Below are positions 37,100-46,182 of a DNA stretch of 64,000 nt, in pieces. The position numbers were made by a program, and so were the translations under genes. The stretch's first letter is position 1. The number at the start of each line of letters is the position of its first letter. Source of the stretch: Microbacterium oxydans (lineage in GTDB: Bacteria > Actinomycetota > Actinomycetes > Actinomycetales > Microbacteriaceae); contig NZ_FMIR01000017.1 in NCBI RefSeq assembly GCF_900095745.1, forward strand, positions 248,001 through 312,000. The letters run 5' to 3'. The notes beneath the pieces are model-generated. The model was not told the DNA's origin and did not search any database. It saw nothing but the letters and a program-made list of their open reading frames with translations.

Positions 37100-38211
37100 C
37101 GGCCCGCGATCGTGTCGATGGCGCTCTTCCACACCGGCATCTGCGCTTCTGCGGACAGCTCGCGTGCCGCGTCGGCCGCCGCCGCCTTGAATCCGTCGAC
37201 CCCCTGCGGGGTGAGTGCATCGAGCGCACGCGCCACGGCGTCGGCGGAGAAGTCGTCGGAGACGACACCCAGTCCGTGGCGCGTCAGCGTCGCGGCCATC
37301 TCCGGCGACGGTCCGATCACGAGCCCGAGCCGGGCCTGCACGTACTCGAAGAACTTGTTCGGCATGGCATACGCGTTGTTGTAGTTGGTGGGCGCGAGGA
37401 TGTGGATGCCGACGTCGTAACCGGCGAGGGTGTCGATCAGCGAGTCGAACGGTACCGGGTCATGCATCCGGACCGTCGGCACCCGTGCTGCCGCCGCCCG
37501 GAGCTCTTCCAGATACGCCGGATCGTTCGGCGGGAGATACAGGTCGAGCGTGACATCCGCGGAGGTGCGCTCCATCGCCTCGATGAGCGTGCCGAGTCCG
37601 CGATTCCGCAGCGCCGCACCGGCGTGGACGACCCGGATCGGCGACGTCGTCGGGTGAGGTTCGCGCTCCGAGTAGGCGGGCGCGTTCATCACGAGCTTCG
37701 TGTCGAAGGCGAACTCGCGTCGATAGCGGTCCGCGATCGCTCGGCCGACGGTCGTGGTGGAGGATGCCTTCGAGACGAACTTCCGCAGCTGCCAGCGCAG
37801 GAACGGGGCGACGAAGAGCCGGAAGGTCAACTTCTCCGTGTGCAACGTGGGCGCGTACTCGTGCAGATCGACGTGGAAGCCCTTGGTCGGCGCGAGGCCG
37901 GCGGCCACACCGGCGGACTCCACCTCGTTGGCGAGGATCACGTCGAATCGGTGGCCGGCGAGATGGTCACGCGCCCACGCCAGGGCACGGTTTCCCCAGT
38001 ACGCGCGGCGGTACTGTCGGGCGATCATCGCCGCGCGGGGATAACGCCAGACCGCGAGCTCTTCCGGGATCTCGAAGTGCTCGACGCTTCCCTCGGGCTT
38101 GGGCCCATAGCCGCAGGTGACGATCTCCCAGTCGTCTTGGAAGAGCTCGATCTGACGCCGCACCCGAGGGTCCGACTCGATTCGGGAGAACGAGAGGACG
38201 AGCAGCTTCAT
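37096..38211 (-). CDS. GT-B glycosyltransferase, paralogue of the 39271 gene
   Basis: 371 residues of a GT4-like fold: SFSRIESDPRVRRQIELF near the start, the DLHEYAP strand and, near the end, a YDVGIHILAPTNYNNAYAMP segment and the sugar-nucleotide region FFEYVQARLGLVIGPSPEM. It is clearly related along its whole length to the protein encoded at 39271-40404. The genes are separated by a GT4 gene, with 4-base and 1-base junctions. The pair probably adds successive related sugars to the repeat unit. Confidence 0.85.
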   Translation of the reverse strand: MKLLVLSFSRIESDPRVRRQIELFQDDWEIVTCGYGPKPEGSVEHFEIPEELAVWRYPRAAMIARQYRRAYWGNRALAWARDHLAGHRFDVILANEVESAGVAAGLAPTKGFHVDLHEYAPTLHTEKLTFRLFVAPFLRWQLRKFVSKASSTTTVGRAIADRYRREFAFDTKLVMNAPAYSEREPHPTTSPIRVVHAGAALRNRGLGTLIEAMERTSADVTLDLYLPPNDPAYLEELRAAAARVPTVRMHDPVPFDSLIDTLAGYDVGIHILAPTNYNNAYAMPNKFFEYVQARLGLVIGPSPEMAATLTRHGLGVVSDDFSADAVARALDALTPQGVDGFKAAAADAARELSAEAQMPVWKSAIDTIAGR

Positions 38212-39269
38212 CTTTGTCCCTTCCTGTCCAGCGCCGTCTCATACACGGCGTCGAAGGCGGCACGGCGCGCGTCGTCCGAGAAGCGGAGCTCTGCACTGCG
38301 GCGGATCTCATCGCGGTCTCGATCCAGAACGTCTTCGACGGCGGCCGCCCAGTCCGTCGCGTCCGTCGTGCCGACGAGTGCCCCGTCCTCGGCGCGGACG
38401 AACTCGGTGTGGCCACCTTCATCGCCGACGACGACGGGGAGTCCATGACGGAGCGCTTCTGCGATCGCCACTCCGAAGGTCTCCCCTTCCGTCGGAAGGA
38501 GGAAGACGCGAGCCGAGCCGAGCAGGCCCGAGATCTCGGCGGGATCGACGTTGCCCCGTAGCTCCACCCGGTCTCGAACCCCCAGTTCGGACGCACGCGC
38601 GAGCACACGATCGCGCTCGGGGCCGTCGCCTGCCCAGATGAGACGGGGGTCCCGGCCTCGTCCCACCAACGCCGCGACGGTTTCGACGGCGAGCACGGGG
38701 CGCTTGCGTCCGATGAGCCCACCGACCCCGACGATCACCAGGTCGGTGATGTCGCGTGGCTGCGCCACCGGCGCTGACACCGCGTTCGGTACGACGACCG
38801 TCGGGCCCGTGCGCGTGCGGCGGACAGCGGTGGCGAGCTGCTCGCTGACAGCGATCACCACGGCTGGATGCTGAAGCAGTCGCGCCATCCAGCCGCCGAC
38901 CACGCGCACCGGGAGAGGCGCGGTACGCGGGCTGAGCAGGCCGGACCAGTGCTCCGTGTGCACCCACGGAACAGACAGCGTTCGTGGCACGGCAGGCAGC
39001 GCGGAGATCGCGTGGCTGTGCACGATGTCGACACCGGCGGCACGTTCTCGGATGGCTCGACGCGCGCGACGGATCCCCCGGAGCGACGCCGCGGCATACG
39101 GGATGCGTTCGACGGCCGCACCGTCGAGCGGTCGATCGGTCGACGTGCTCAGGTGCAGCACCGACACCTCGTGGGACCGGCGGAGAGTCTCGACGTCGCG
39201 TTGCACGAAGACGCCGGTCTGCGGGTTCTCGACGGTGGGATACCACGGGGTGACGATGAGGATCCGCAT
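38208..39269 (-). CDS. GT4-family glycosyltransferase
   Basis: 353 residues with the classic GT4 layout: ILIVTPWYPTVENPQTGVFV at the start, VHSHAISALPAVPRTL, the HTEHWSGLLSP acceptor region, VVPNAVSAP, and the nucleotide-sugar motif VFLLPTEGETFGVAIAEAL with Glu residues in the E-x7-E arrangement. ATG 39269 is one base from the upstream stop. It likely uses a nucleotide-sugar donor to extend the lipid-linked repeat. Which sugar is not evident. Confidence 0.9.
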   Translation of the reverse strand: MRILIVTPWYPTVENPQTGVFVQRDVETLRRSHEVSVLHLSTSTDRPLDGAAVERIPYAAASLRGIRRARRAIRERAAGVDIVHSHAISALPAVPRTLSVPWVHTEHWSGLLSPRTAPLPVRVVGGWMARLLQHPAVVIAVSEQLATAVRRTRTGPTVVVPNAVSAPVAQPRDITDLVIVGVGGLIGRKRPVLAVETVAALVGRGRDPRLIWAGDGPERDRVLARASELGVRDRVELRGNVDPAEISGLLGSARVFLLPTEGETFGVAIAEALRHGLPVVVGDEGGHTEFVRAEDGALVGTTDATDWAAAVEDVLDRDRDEIRRSAELRFSDDARRAAFDAVYETALDRKGQR

Positions 39270-39270
39270 C

Positions 39271-40404
39271 TCAGCTTCCCTCGCGCCCGGCGATCGCATC
39301 GAGGCTGCGCCGCCAGACCTGGACCTGCTCCTGCGCACCCAAGGCGTGGGCGCTGGCGTGCGCACGCTCCTTGTACCGGCGAACGTCTTCGACGGTCAGC
39401 GCATCGATCGTGCGAGTGAGGTCGGCGGCGTCGAAGCCGTCGGCGACCGCGCCGAAGCCGTACCGTTCCACGTACTCGCGCATCTCGGGCGATGGGCCGA
39501 TCAGGACGCCGAGACGGGCCTGCACATAGTCGAAGATCTTGTTCGGCAGGGCCCACGTGTTGTTGAAGTTCGTCGGCGGAAGCAGGTGGATGCCGACGTC
39601 ATAGGCGTTGATCGTGCGGATCAGGTCCGCATACGGCACGGGATCGAGGATTCTGACCCGCGGGCTCCCCTCGGTGAGAGCGCGCAGCTCCTCGAGGTAG
39701 TCCGGGTGGTTGGGGGTCAGATACAGATCCAGGGTCGCATCCGCACTGGACGCCTCGACCGCCTGGATCATCTCGTCGAGGTTGCGGTTACGCAGACACG
39801 CACCACTGTGCACCAGGCGCAACGGCCCCGCGACCGGAGTCGGAGTCAGGTCCGCGAAGGGGGCGGCATTCGTGACGAGCTCCGGACGGAAGCCGAACTC
39901 CTTCTCGTACTCACGGATCAGGCCGTTGCTCACCGTCGTCCAACTCGCGGCCTTCGACACATACGTCCGGCAGATCCACTCGTGATACGGCTTGATGCGC
40001 CGAGCCCACGCCGCATGCTCCTCGTTCAGACGCGGGGTGTACTCGTGGAGGTCGGCATGGATGCCGAGGCGCGGACGGAGCCACTGCGCGACGCCGACCG
40101 CTTCGGGTTCGTTCGCGAGGATGATGTCGTACTCACCGCGGGGAAGATGCTCGCGGACCCACTTGACCGCCGAGATCCGCCAGTAGACGGCGCGGTAGGC
40201 GTGGAGCGTGATCAGACGCCCGTTGTAGTCCTGGTAGTCGGCAGACCGCGGCACCTCCCAGTGGGCGGCCACCCCCTCGGGTGCGGGACCGTACCCGACT
40301 GTGGTGAGCTCGAAGTCGTCGCGGAAGGCGACGACCTGCTTGAGCACGCGCGCATCGGAGACGATCGGCGAGAACGAGATCAGCAGCAGACGCGGCTTAG
40401 TCAT
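39271..40404 (-). CDS. GT-B glycosyltransferase, paralogue of the 37096 gene
   Basis: 377 residues. LLISFSPIVSDARVLKQVVAF, DLHEYTPRLNEEH, the YDVGIHLLPPTNFNNTWALP segment and DYVQARLGVLIGPSPEM align motif by motif with the gene two places downstream, indicating duplication. It overlaps the ABC flippase gene by 8 bases. Like its paralogue it probably works on the cytoplasmic side; no donor can be assigned. Confidence 0.85.
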   Translation of the reverse strand: MTKPRLLLISFSPIVSDARVLKQVVAFRDDFELTTVGYGPAPEGVAAHWEVPRSADYQDYNGRLITLHAYRAVYWRISAVKWVREHLPRGEYDIILANEPEAVGVAQWLRPRLGIHADLHEYTPRLNEEHAAWARRIKPYHEWICRTYVSKAASWTTVSNGLIREYEKEFGFRPELVTNAAPFADLTPTPVAGPLRLVHSGACLRNRNLDEMIQAVEASSADATLDLYLTPNHPDYLEELRALTEGSPRVRILDPVPYADLIRTINAYDVGIHLLPPTNFNNTWALPNKIFDYVQARLGVLIGPSPEMREYVERYGFGAVADGFDAADLTRTIDALTVEDVRRYKERAHASAHALGAQEQVQVWRRSLDAIAGREGS

Positions 40405-42193
40405 CCGTCGGGTCTTTCGTCAGACCGGCCAGCGCAGCCTGATGGGCGAACTCGGGCTCCTGCGCGATGACCTCTGCGAAGGTGCCGCGGGCGCGGACCT
40501 CTCCGTCCCGGAGGAACCACACCTGATCCGAATGCCGGATCGTCGACAGCCGGTGCGCGACCGAGATAACGGTGATCTCTGCGCCGAGCGCATCGATGGA
40601 GGCCGTCACCGCAGCCTCCGTTCGCGTGTCGAGCGCACTCGTGGCCTCGTCGAGGACGAGCACGAGCGGCTCTGCGTAGAGGGCGCGCGCGATCCCGAGA
40701 CGCTGGCGCTGACCGCCGGAGAGCTGGAGCCCTCGGTCGCCCACGCGTCCGTGGATGCCGTCCGCTCTGGCTTCGACGACGTCGAGCAGCTGCGCCTTGC
40801 GCAGCGCTTCGCGCACGCGGGTCTCGTCGAAGTCATCCGTCCAGGTCAGGGCGACGTTCTGTGCGATCGTGGCGTCGAAGAGCGCCACGTCCTGTGGGAC
40901 GTATCCCACGCGCCCGCGCCACGCGGCCATGACATCGGTGAGGTCCTGGTCCCCCAGCGCGATGTGTCCTGCCGTCGGGGTGAGGAGTCCGAGAAGCAGA
41001 TCGACGAGTGTCGACTTCCCGGCCCCGGAGGCCCCGACGATCCCGACCCTGGTGCCGAACGGAATCGATCCGGTCACGTCGGCGAGGGCCGGCCGGGGCG
41101 CGTTGGGGAAGGTGAACCCCGCACCGTGGAAGTTCAGCTCGGTAGGAGTCCCGACGATGGGATCGTGCCCGATGTGCTCGGAATTGTCGCGGTAGCGCCG
41201 CGACGACTCGATGTCGCGCAGCACGGCCTCCACATGGGGGATGTTCGCGGTCATCATCGAGACGAGCGACTGGAATCCGGTCAGCGAGGGGACGAGACGG
41301 AACCCGGCGACGCCGAAGAGGGCGATGGCCGAGACGGCGGCCTCGAATCCCGAGAAGAGCATCGCCGCACCGCCGACGAGCAGGAAACCGCCCACGATGC
41401 CGGCGTCCAGGACGAAGCGCGGCACCGAGGAGAGGAAGTTCAGATTCGCCCGTGCCTTGGCCGACACGCTGCGATCCGCCTGGACGACGCGAGCGACCTC
41501 ATCGGACTTGTTGCGCAGCGTGATCTCCTTGAGGGCGGACACCATGTCCGTCATCAGCGCGGCGACCCGGAAAGAGTAGTCGCGGTTCACCCGACCGGCC
41601 GTGACTGTGCGGCGCGAGAGCACCACGTACAGCAGCAGCGCGATGAGTCCGAGATAACAGACGGTCACGAGCGCGGTCAGCGGCTGCATGATGACGATGA
41701 CCACCACCACGAGAAGCGACGTCGTGAGCAGAGCGGGCAGACTCATGAACGGCAGCAGGAAGCCCGACGTGACGTTGGCGATCCCGACGTCCGCGAGACG
41801 GACGAGATGCGTCGTGTTCCGCTGGAGCCTGTCGATCCACGGCGCGTGGATATAGCTCTGGAAGAGCTGATCGCCGATCTCGAGCTCGAAACTGGCGAGC
41901 CGTCTGGTCGCGAACCACTGCATGATCAGCGACGCCGTCGACTTCAGGATGATGAGTCCGGAGACGAACACGATGATCCAGATGTAGCCGTCGGGTCCGA
42001 TGGCCCCGACCACCGGCAGCTGCACCGGAGTCCCGGCGAGCATGGACGAAAGGGAGACGGCGAGGATCATGAGCGCCGCGACATCGAGCGCGGCCAGCAG
42101 TGCGGAGAGGAGGACGAAGGTGTTGATGTAGCGACGAGCCGAGTCGGGGAGATTCGGCATGATGTCGCGATAGGTGGAGAAGATCGCTTTCAT
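40397..42193 (-). CDS. ABC flippase-like exporter, fused permease-ATPase (PglK/MsbA type)
   Basis: 598 residues: six membrane helices (about residues 20-310) fused to an ATPase with Walker A GASGAGKST, signature LSGGQRQRLGIARAL, Walker B LVLDEATSALD and the switch His in SVAHRLST. The N-terminal FSTYRDIMP and helix pattern resemble PglK, the flippase for lipid-linked oligosaccharides. Lying among glycosyltransferases with 4- and 8-base overlaps, it most likely flips the repeat unit assembled by them, giving this locus an export path separate from the two ABC-2 systems. Confidence 0.92.
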   Translation of the reverse strand: MKAIFSTYRDIMPNLPDSARRYINTFVLLSALLAALDVAALMILAVSLSSMLAGTPVQLPVVGAIGPDGYIWIIVFVSGLIILKSTASLIMQWFATRRLASFELEIGDQLFQSYIHAPWIDRLQRNTTHLVRLADVGIANVTSGFLLPFMSLPALLTTSLLVVVVIVIMQPLTALVTVCYLGLIALLLYVVLSRRTVTAGRVNRDYSFRVAALMTDMVSALKEITLRNKSDEVARVVQADRSVSAKARANLNFLSSVPRFVLDAGIVGGFLLVGGAAMLFSGFEAAVSAIALFGVAGFRLVPSLTGFQSLVSMMTANIPHVEAVLRDIESSRRYRDNSEHIGHDPIVGTPTELNFHGAGFTFPNAPRPALADVTGSIPFGTRVGIVGASGAGKSTLVDLLLGLLTPTAGHIALGDQDLTDVMAAWRGRVGYVPQDVALFDATIAQNVALTWTDDFDETRVREALRKAQLLDVVEARADGIHGRVGDRGLQLSGGQRQRLGIARALYAEPLVLVLDEATSALDTRTEAAVTASIDALGAEITVISVAHRLSTIRHSDQVWFLRDGEVRARGTFAEVIAQEPEFAHQAALAGLTKDPTDD

Positions 42194-43398
42194 AGGACTT
42201 CCTCGCTCCAGGGAGCGGTCACGCCGAGGAAACCGGCGAGAGCGAGCGCCGAGCGCCGCCCGTCATGGACTCGGCGCACGAACGCGGGACCTCGTGCGGC
42301 GAGCGTACGGAAACTCTCGGGATCCGCGCAGATCTCGCGCAGGGCGTCTTCGAGTGTGTCGGGGTTCGCGAAGACGCACGGCGGAACAGCGCCGGCCTCC
42401 TCGGCCTCACTCACCGCGAGATCGGTGAGGTAGGTCACCACGACGCGCCCGGCCGCCATGGCCTCGACGGCCGCGACGCCGTAGTTGCCCATGCGCAGGG
42501 CGTCGATGACGATGTCCGCCGAACGGTACAGATCAGGCATCTCGTCCGCCGGCACCGCGTGCGCCTCCCGGTACTCGATCAGCCCTTCGGCCTCGAGGCG
42601 GGCAGCTGCTTCGCGCACGGCCGCCGTGCCTTTGACGATTCCGCTGCTGGGCACGTGCATGACGACCGGCTTCGCGCGGGTCATCGGAGGCTCGGTGCTC
42701 GCCCAGCGGTCGGGATCCACCACGACCGGGAGCCAGCTGGCGGCGGGCAGGTGCCGCGCCAGGGTGGCCGTCGAGTAGAACGTCGGCAGGGCCAGCGAAG
42801 ACGCGAGTGCGCTGCGGACCTGAGCGCTCTGCTCCAGCAGGGGCGTCTGATCCCACTCGGCGCCGTGAAAGGGAGAGTAGGGGTTGTCGGAACGGTGCAC
42901 GCTCGGGACCCGCACGTCGGTGCCGTGGGCGATCAGCCCCACCTGCAGGCCGGCGTCCTTCATCGCGGCGACCTCCTGCCGGACGTCACCGTCGAAGAGT
43001 TCGCCGAAGATCGGACGAACCGCTTCCACCAGCACGTGGGAGAACCCATTCACGACGGCGTCGAACTGCGCGCGCTGCCACCGCCGGCTCTTCAGGAACA
43101 CGGCCGTGGGCAGGGCGTAGTCGGCAGGGAACCCGAAGTCGCCGGTCGGATTGCGGTACTGCATGTTCACCGCGCCCACCCCGGGGAGGAGCTCGGCGGC
43201 TCGCGCCCACCGGAACGCCTGCCCCGCGAAGTTCACCGGCGCGATGTACAGCCGGACGTCACCGTCGGGGGCGACCACCGGTGCGGGGACGTCTGCGGCG
43301 TCGAACCCGTAGCGAGAACCGGCGATGCGGAGCCGGATGCCCTCCGGAAGCGCGTCGAGGACGCGACCGGCGCTCCGACGCACGAAGGAACCGCTCAT
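42190..43398 (-). CDS. Glycosyltransferase, GT-B fold
   Basis: 402 residues. The first 200 are poorly conserved (VRLYIAPVNFAGQAFRWARA, VGLIAHGTDVR), while the second half shows MHVPSSGIVKGTAAVREA, DIVIDALRMGNYGVAAVEAM and GRVVVTYL, typical of the donor-binding half of GT-B enzymes. No membrane segment. It overlaps the ABC flippase start by 4 bases and follows the oxidoreductase by 49 bases. A cytoplasmic role in repeat-unit synthesis is inferred. Confidence 0.82.
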   Translation of the reverse strand: MSGSFVRRSAGRVLDALPEGIRLRIAGSRYGFDAADVPAPVVAPDGDVRLYIAPVNFAGQAFRWARAAELLPGVGAVNMQYRNPTGDFGFPADYALPTAVFLKSRRWQRAQFDAVVNGFSHVLVEAVRPIFGELFDGDVRQEVAAMKDAGLQVGLIAHGTDVRVPSVHRSDNPYSPFHGAEWDQTPLLEQSAQVRSALASSLALPTFYSTATLARHLPAASWLPVVVDPDRWASTEPPMTRAKPVVMHVPSSGIVKGTAAVREAAARLEAEGLIEYREAHAVPADEMPDLYRSADIVIDALRMGNYGVAAVEAMAAGRVVVTYLTDLAVSEAEEAGAVPPCVFANPDTLEDALREICADPESFRTLAARGPAFVRRVHDGRRSALALAGFLGVTAPWSEEVL

Positions 43399-43447
43399 CG
43401 TGTCACCGGATCGGAAGGCGTCTGGCCCTGAGCCATGGTTCGACGAC

Positions 43448-44431
43448 TCACAGCCTCACGGAGTCGCCGTCACGTGCGGACTCGAGTGCGGCTTCGACGA
43501 CCACCAGCGTGCGAAGGCCCTGCTCCATGGTGACCACGTCGGTGCGCTGGCCGAGGACGGCGTCGCGGAACGCCTCGTGCTCGACGCGCAGCGGTTCGCG
43601 CTTCGCGAAGGCGAAACGGGTGACATCGCCTTCGGAGACCCCGCGGAACGACGAGACGGACTCCCACTCCAGCGGGATCGTGCCGTTCGCGTAGAAGGTC
43701 AGGTCGCCGGTGGACGTGTCGGCGAGGAACGCACCCTTCTCCCCCGTCACGACCGTCAGCCGCTCCTTCATCGGGCTCAGCCAGTTCACGATGTTGTTGA
43801 CGATGACGCCCGACGCCGTGCGTCCTGTGATGGTGATCATGTCTTCATGCTCGCGGCCGCTCTTGAACGCCGTCTGCGCGAAGATGCGCTCGTAGTCGCT
43901 CTGCACGACCCACGCCGTGAGGTCGACGTCGTGCGATGCCAGGTCCTTCGCGACACCGACGTCGGCGATGCGCGAGGGGAACGGCCCCTGCCGGCGCGTG
44001 ACGACCTGGTACACGGCTCCGAGTTCGCCGGCTTCGATGCGGCGCCGGAGTTCCTGGACAGCGGGGTTGAAACGCTCTATGTGACCGACGGCCCCCACGA
44101 GACCGGCTGATGCGAAGGCGTCGACCATGCGCTGGCCGGCCTCGACGCTGTGCGCGATCGGCTTCTCCACCAGGGTGTGCACACCCGCGGCGGCCAGCTT
44201 CAGGGCTGCATCCTCATGGAATCGCGTCGGGACCGCGACCACGGCGATGTCGATGCCCGTGGCGATCAGTGCTTCGATGTCGGGGAGGATCTGGAGATCT
44301 CCGGCGACGCCGTGCGGGTCGCCCCCGGGATCGGCGATCGCCACCAGTTCGACGCCGTCGATCTCCCGGAGGACGCGTGCGTGGTGACGCCCCATCATCC
44401 CCACGCCGAGCAGGCCAGCGCGCAGAGTCAT
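43448..44431 (-). CDS. Gfo/Idh/MocA-family dehydrogenase, WbpB/WlbA-like
   Basis: 327 residues. NAD-binding GVGMMG at residues 9-14, the strand motif VEKPIAHS with Lys90, GHIERFNPAV, and KDLASHDVDLTAW place it in the family; the HIERFNP and EKP contexts are those of WlbA/WbpB, which oxidise UDP-GlcNAcA at C3. The aminotransferase and acetyltransferase genes that would act next lie directly upstream. ATG 44431 shares one base with the upstream stop (TGATG); a GTG one codon earlier is less likely. Confidence 0.9.
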   Translation of the reverse strand: MTLRAGLLGVGMMGRHHARVLREIDGVELVAIADPGGDPHGVAGDLQILPDIEALIATGIDIAVVAVPTRFHEDAALKLAAAGVHTLVEKPIAHSVEAGQRMVDAFASAGLVGAVGHIERFNPAVQELRRRIEAGELGAVYQVVTRRQGPFPSRIADVGVAKDLASHDVDLTAWVVQSDYERIFAQTAFKSGREHEDMITITGRTASGVIVNNIVNWLSPMKERLTVVTGEKGAFLADTSTGDLTFYANGTIPLEWESVSSFRGVSEGDVTRFAFAKREPLRVEHEAFRDAVLGQRTDVVTMEQGLRTLVVVEAALESARDGDSVRL

Positions 44432-45528
44432 CACGCACCCGCCTTTGCGATCGCGTTGACGGCGGCGACGATGCGTTCGAGATCGTCCTGGGTCAGCGAC
44501 GGGTGGACCGGCAGGGAGGCCACCTCGCGGGCGGCGCGTTCGGTCTCCGGCAGGTCGAGCCCCGGAGCGAAGTGCGTCAGGGAAGGCAGCCGGTGGTTCG
44601 GGATCGGGTAATAGACCCCGGCGCCGACGTTGTATTCGTTCTTGAGCGCGGCGACGAAACCGTCGCGGTCCTCGGGAACACGGATCGTGTACTGGTGGTA
44701 GACGTGCACGGCGCCGTCCGCGACCGGAGGCACGATGACGCCCTCGAGATTGGCGTCGAGGAACGCGGCGTTGGACTGCCGGGTCTTCGTCCAGGCATCG
44801 ACCTTGGTCAGCTGCACGCGTCCGATCGCGGCGTGGATGTCCGTCATGCGGGCGTTGAAGCCGATGACCTCGTTCTCGTACTGACGCTCCATGCCCTGGT
44901 TGCGCAGGAGCTTCACCTGGCGTGCGAGTTCGTCGGTCGCCGTGGTGACCATGCCCCCCTCGCCGCTGGTCATGTTCTTCGTCGGGTAGAGGCTGAACAT
45001 GGCGAAGTCGCCGAACGAGCCCACCGGGCGTCCGTCGAGCGAGGCGCCGTGGGCCTGAGCCGCGTCCTCGTACAGCGCGATCCCGCGCTCGGCGGCGAGG
45101 GCCTCCAGCTCCCGCATGCGGGCCGGGTGGCCGTACAGGTGCACGGGGAGGATGCCCTTGGTCTTCGGTGTGATCGCGGCCGCGACCGCCTCGGGGTCGA
45201 GCGAGAACGTGTCGGGCTCGATGTCGACGAAGACCGGCGTACCACCGGTGAGGGCGACGGAGTTCCCCGTGGCGGCGAACGTGAACGACGGCACGATGAC
45301 CTCGTCACCGGCACCGACGCCGGCCGCCAGCAGGCCGAGGTGCAGGCCCGCGGTGCCGGAGTTCACCGCGACGGAGGGGCGACCGGGCACGAAGTGCGCC
45401 GAGAACTCCTGCTCGAACGCGGCGACCTCGGGGCCCTGAGCGACCATGCCGCTGCGCAGGACTCGGTCGACGGCCTCCCGCTCTTCGTCGCCGATGATGG
45501 GCTTCGCGGGGGGAATGAACTCGCTCAC
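44431..45528 (-). CDS. DegT/DnrJ/EryC1-family PLP aminotransferase, WbpE/WlbC-like
   Basis: 365 residues. The PLP lysine is Lys184 in SLYPTKNMTSGEGGM; VNSGTAGLHLGLLAAG, the FTFAATGNSV strand and YEDAAQAHGAS are the other diagnostic motifs. In the inferred pathway it aminates the 3-keto sugar formed by the adjacent Gfo/Idh/MocA enzyme. GTG 45528 overlaps the acetyltransferase stop (GTGA) and has AAGGAG 5 bases upstream. Gene order acetyltransferase, aminotransferase, dehydrogenase is that of Wlb-type loci. Confidence 0.93.
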   Translation of the reverse strand: MSEFIPPAKPIIGDEEREAVDRVLRSGMVAQGPEVAAFEQEFSAHFVPGRPSVAVNSGTAGLHLGLLAAGVGAGDEVIVPSFTFAATGNSVALTGGTPVFVDIEPDTFSLDPEAVAAAITPKTKGILPVHLYGHPARMRELEALAAERGIALYEDAAQAHGASLDGRPVGSFGDFAMFSLYPTKNMTSGEGGMVTTATDELARQVKLLRNQGMERQYENEVIGFNARMTDIHAAIGRVQLTKVDAWTKTRQSNAAFLDANLEGVIVPPVADGAVHVYHQYTIRVPEDRDGFVAALKNEYNVGAGVYYPIPNHRLPSLTHFAPGLDLPETERAAREVASLPVHPSLTQDDLERIVAAVNAIAKAGA

Positions 45529-46136
45529 ACGGTCTCCTTGCTCAATGTGCCTTCTGATTCGATGTATCTGTCGCCGGTGCTCGGGCAGACCCAGATGTCT
45601 GCGTCGTCGGCGGGCTTCAGCGGGATCCCTGCTTCGCCCACCCATCCGATGCGCCGCGCCGGCACGCCGACGACGAGCGCGTATGCCGGGACATCCTTGA
45701 CGACCACCGCACCGGCGGCGACCGTCGCCCAGGCACCGATCGTCACCGGAGCGACGCACGTCGCTCTGGCGCCGATGGACGCACCCGTCTCGATGGTCAC
45801 GCCGACCGGCTCCCAGTCGTGTGCGCTCTTGATCGATCCGTCGGGGTTGATCGCCCGCGGGTAGGTGTCGTTGGTGAGCACCACGGCGGGTCCGATGAAC
45901 ACGCCGTCGCCGAGCTTCGCGGGTTCGTAGACGAGGGCGTAGTTCTGCACCTTGCAGTTGTCGCCCATCTCGACGCCGGTGCCGATGTAGGCGCCGCGTC
46001 CGACGATGCAGTTCTCCCCCATCCGCACGCCCTCGCGCACCTGCGCGAGGTGCCAGACGGCAGAGCCGTCGCCGATGACGGCGTCAGGGGACACATCTGC
46101 GGATTCGACGATCCGCACGCGAGAGGTTTCAGTCAC
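45525..46136 (-). CDS. Left-handed beta-helix N-acetyltransferase, WbpD/WlbB-like
   Basis: 203 residues dominated by hexapeptide repeats (VIGDGSAVW, IGTGVEMGDNCKVQNY, GVFIGPAVVLTND, ASIGARATCVAPVTIG), with VVGVPARRIGWV closing the helix as in WlbB/WbpD enzymes that acetylate the 3-amino group of UDP-GlcNAc3NA. A short C-terminal extension contains WVCPSTGDRY. GTG 46136 sits 7 bases after AGGAG. It overlaps the aminotransferase gene, which makes its substrate. Confidence 0.92.
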   Translation of the reverse strand: MTETSRVRIVESADVSPDAVIGDGSAVWHLAQVREGVRMGENCIVGRGAYIGTGVEMGDNCKVQNYALVYEPAKLGDGVFIGPAVVLTNDTYPRAINPDGSIKSAHDWEPVGVTIETGASIGARATCVAPVTIGAWATVAAGAVVVKDVPAYALVVGVPARRIGWVGEAGIPLKPADDADIWVCPSTGDRYIESEGTLSKETV

Positions 46137-46182
46137 GGGGGCTCCTAGCACGCCGCCGGGAACTGGCAGCACTGACGAGATT

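Noticed and set aside
35174..37384. Plus-strand open frame of more than 700 codons
   Set aside because: Antisense to the 2-epimerase and GT2 genes, both of which have clear family motifs; composition is that of a shadow frame.
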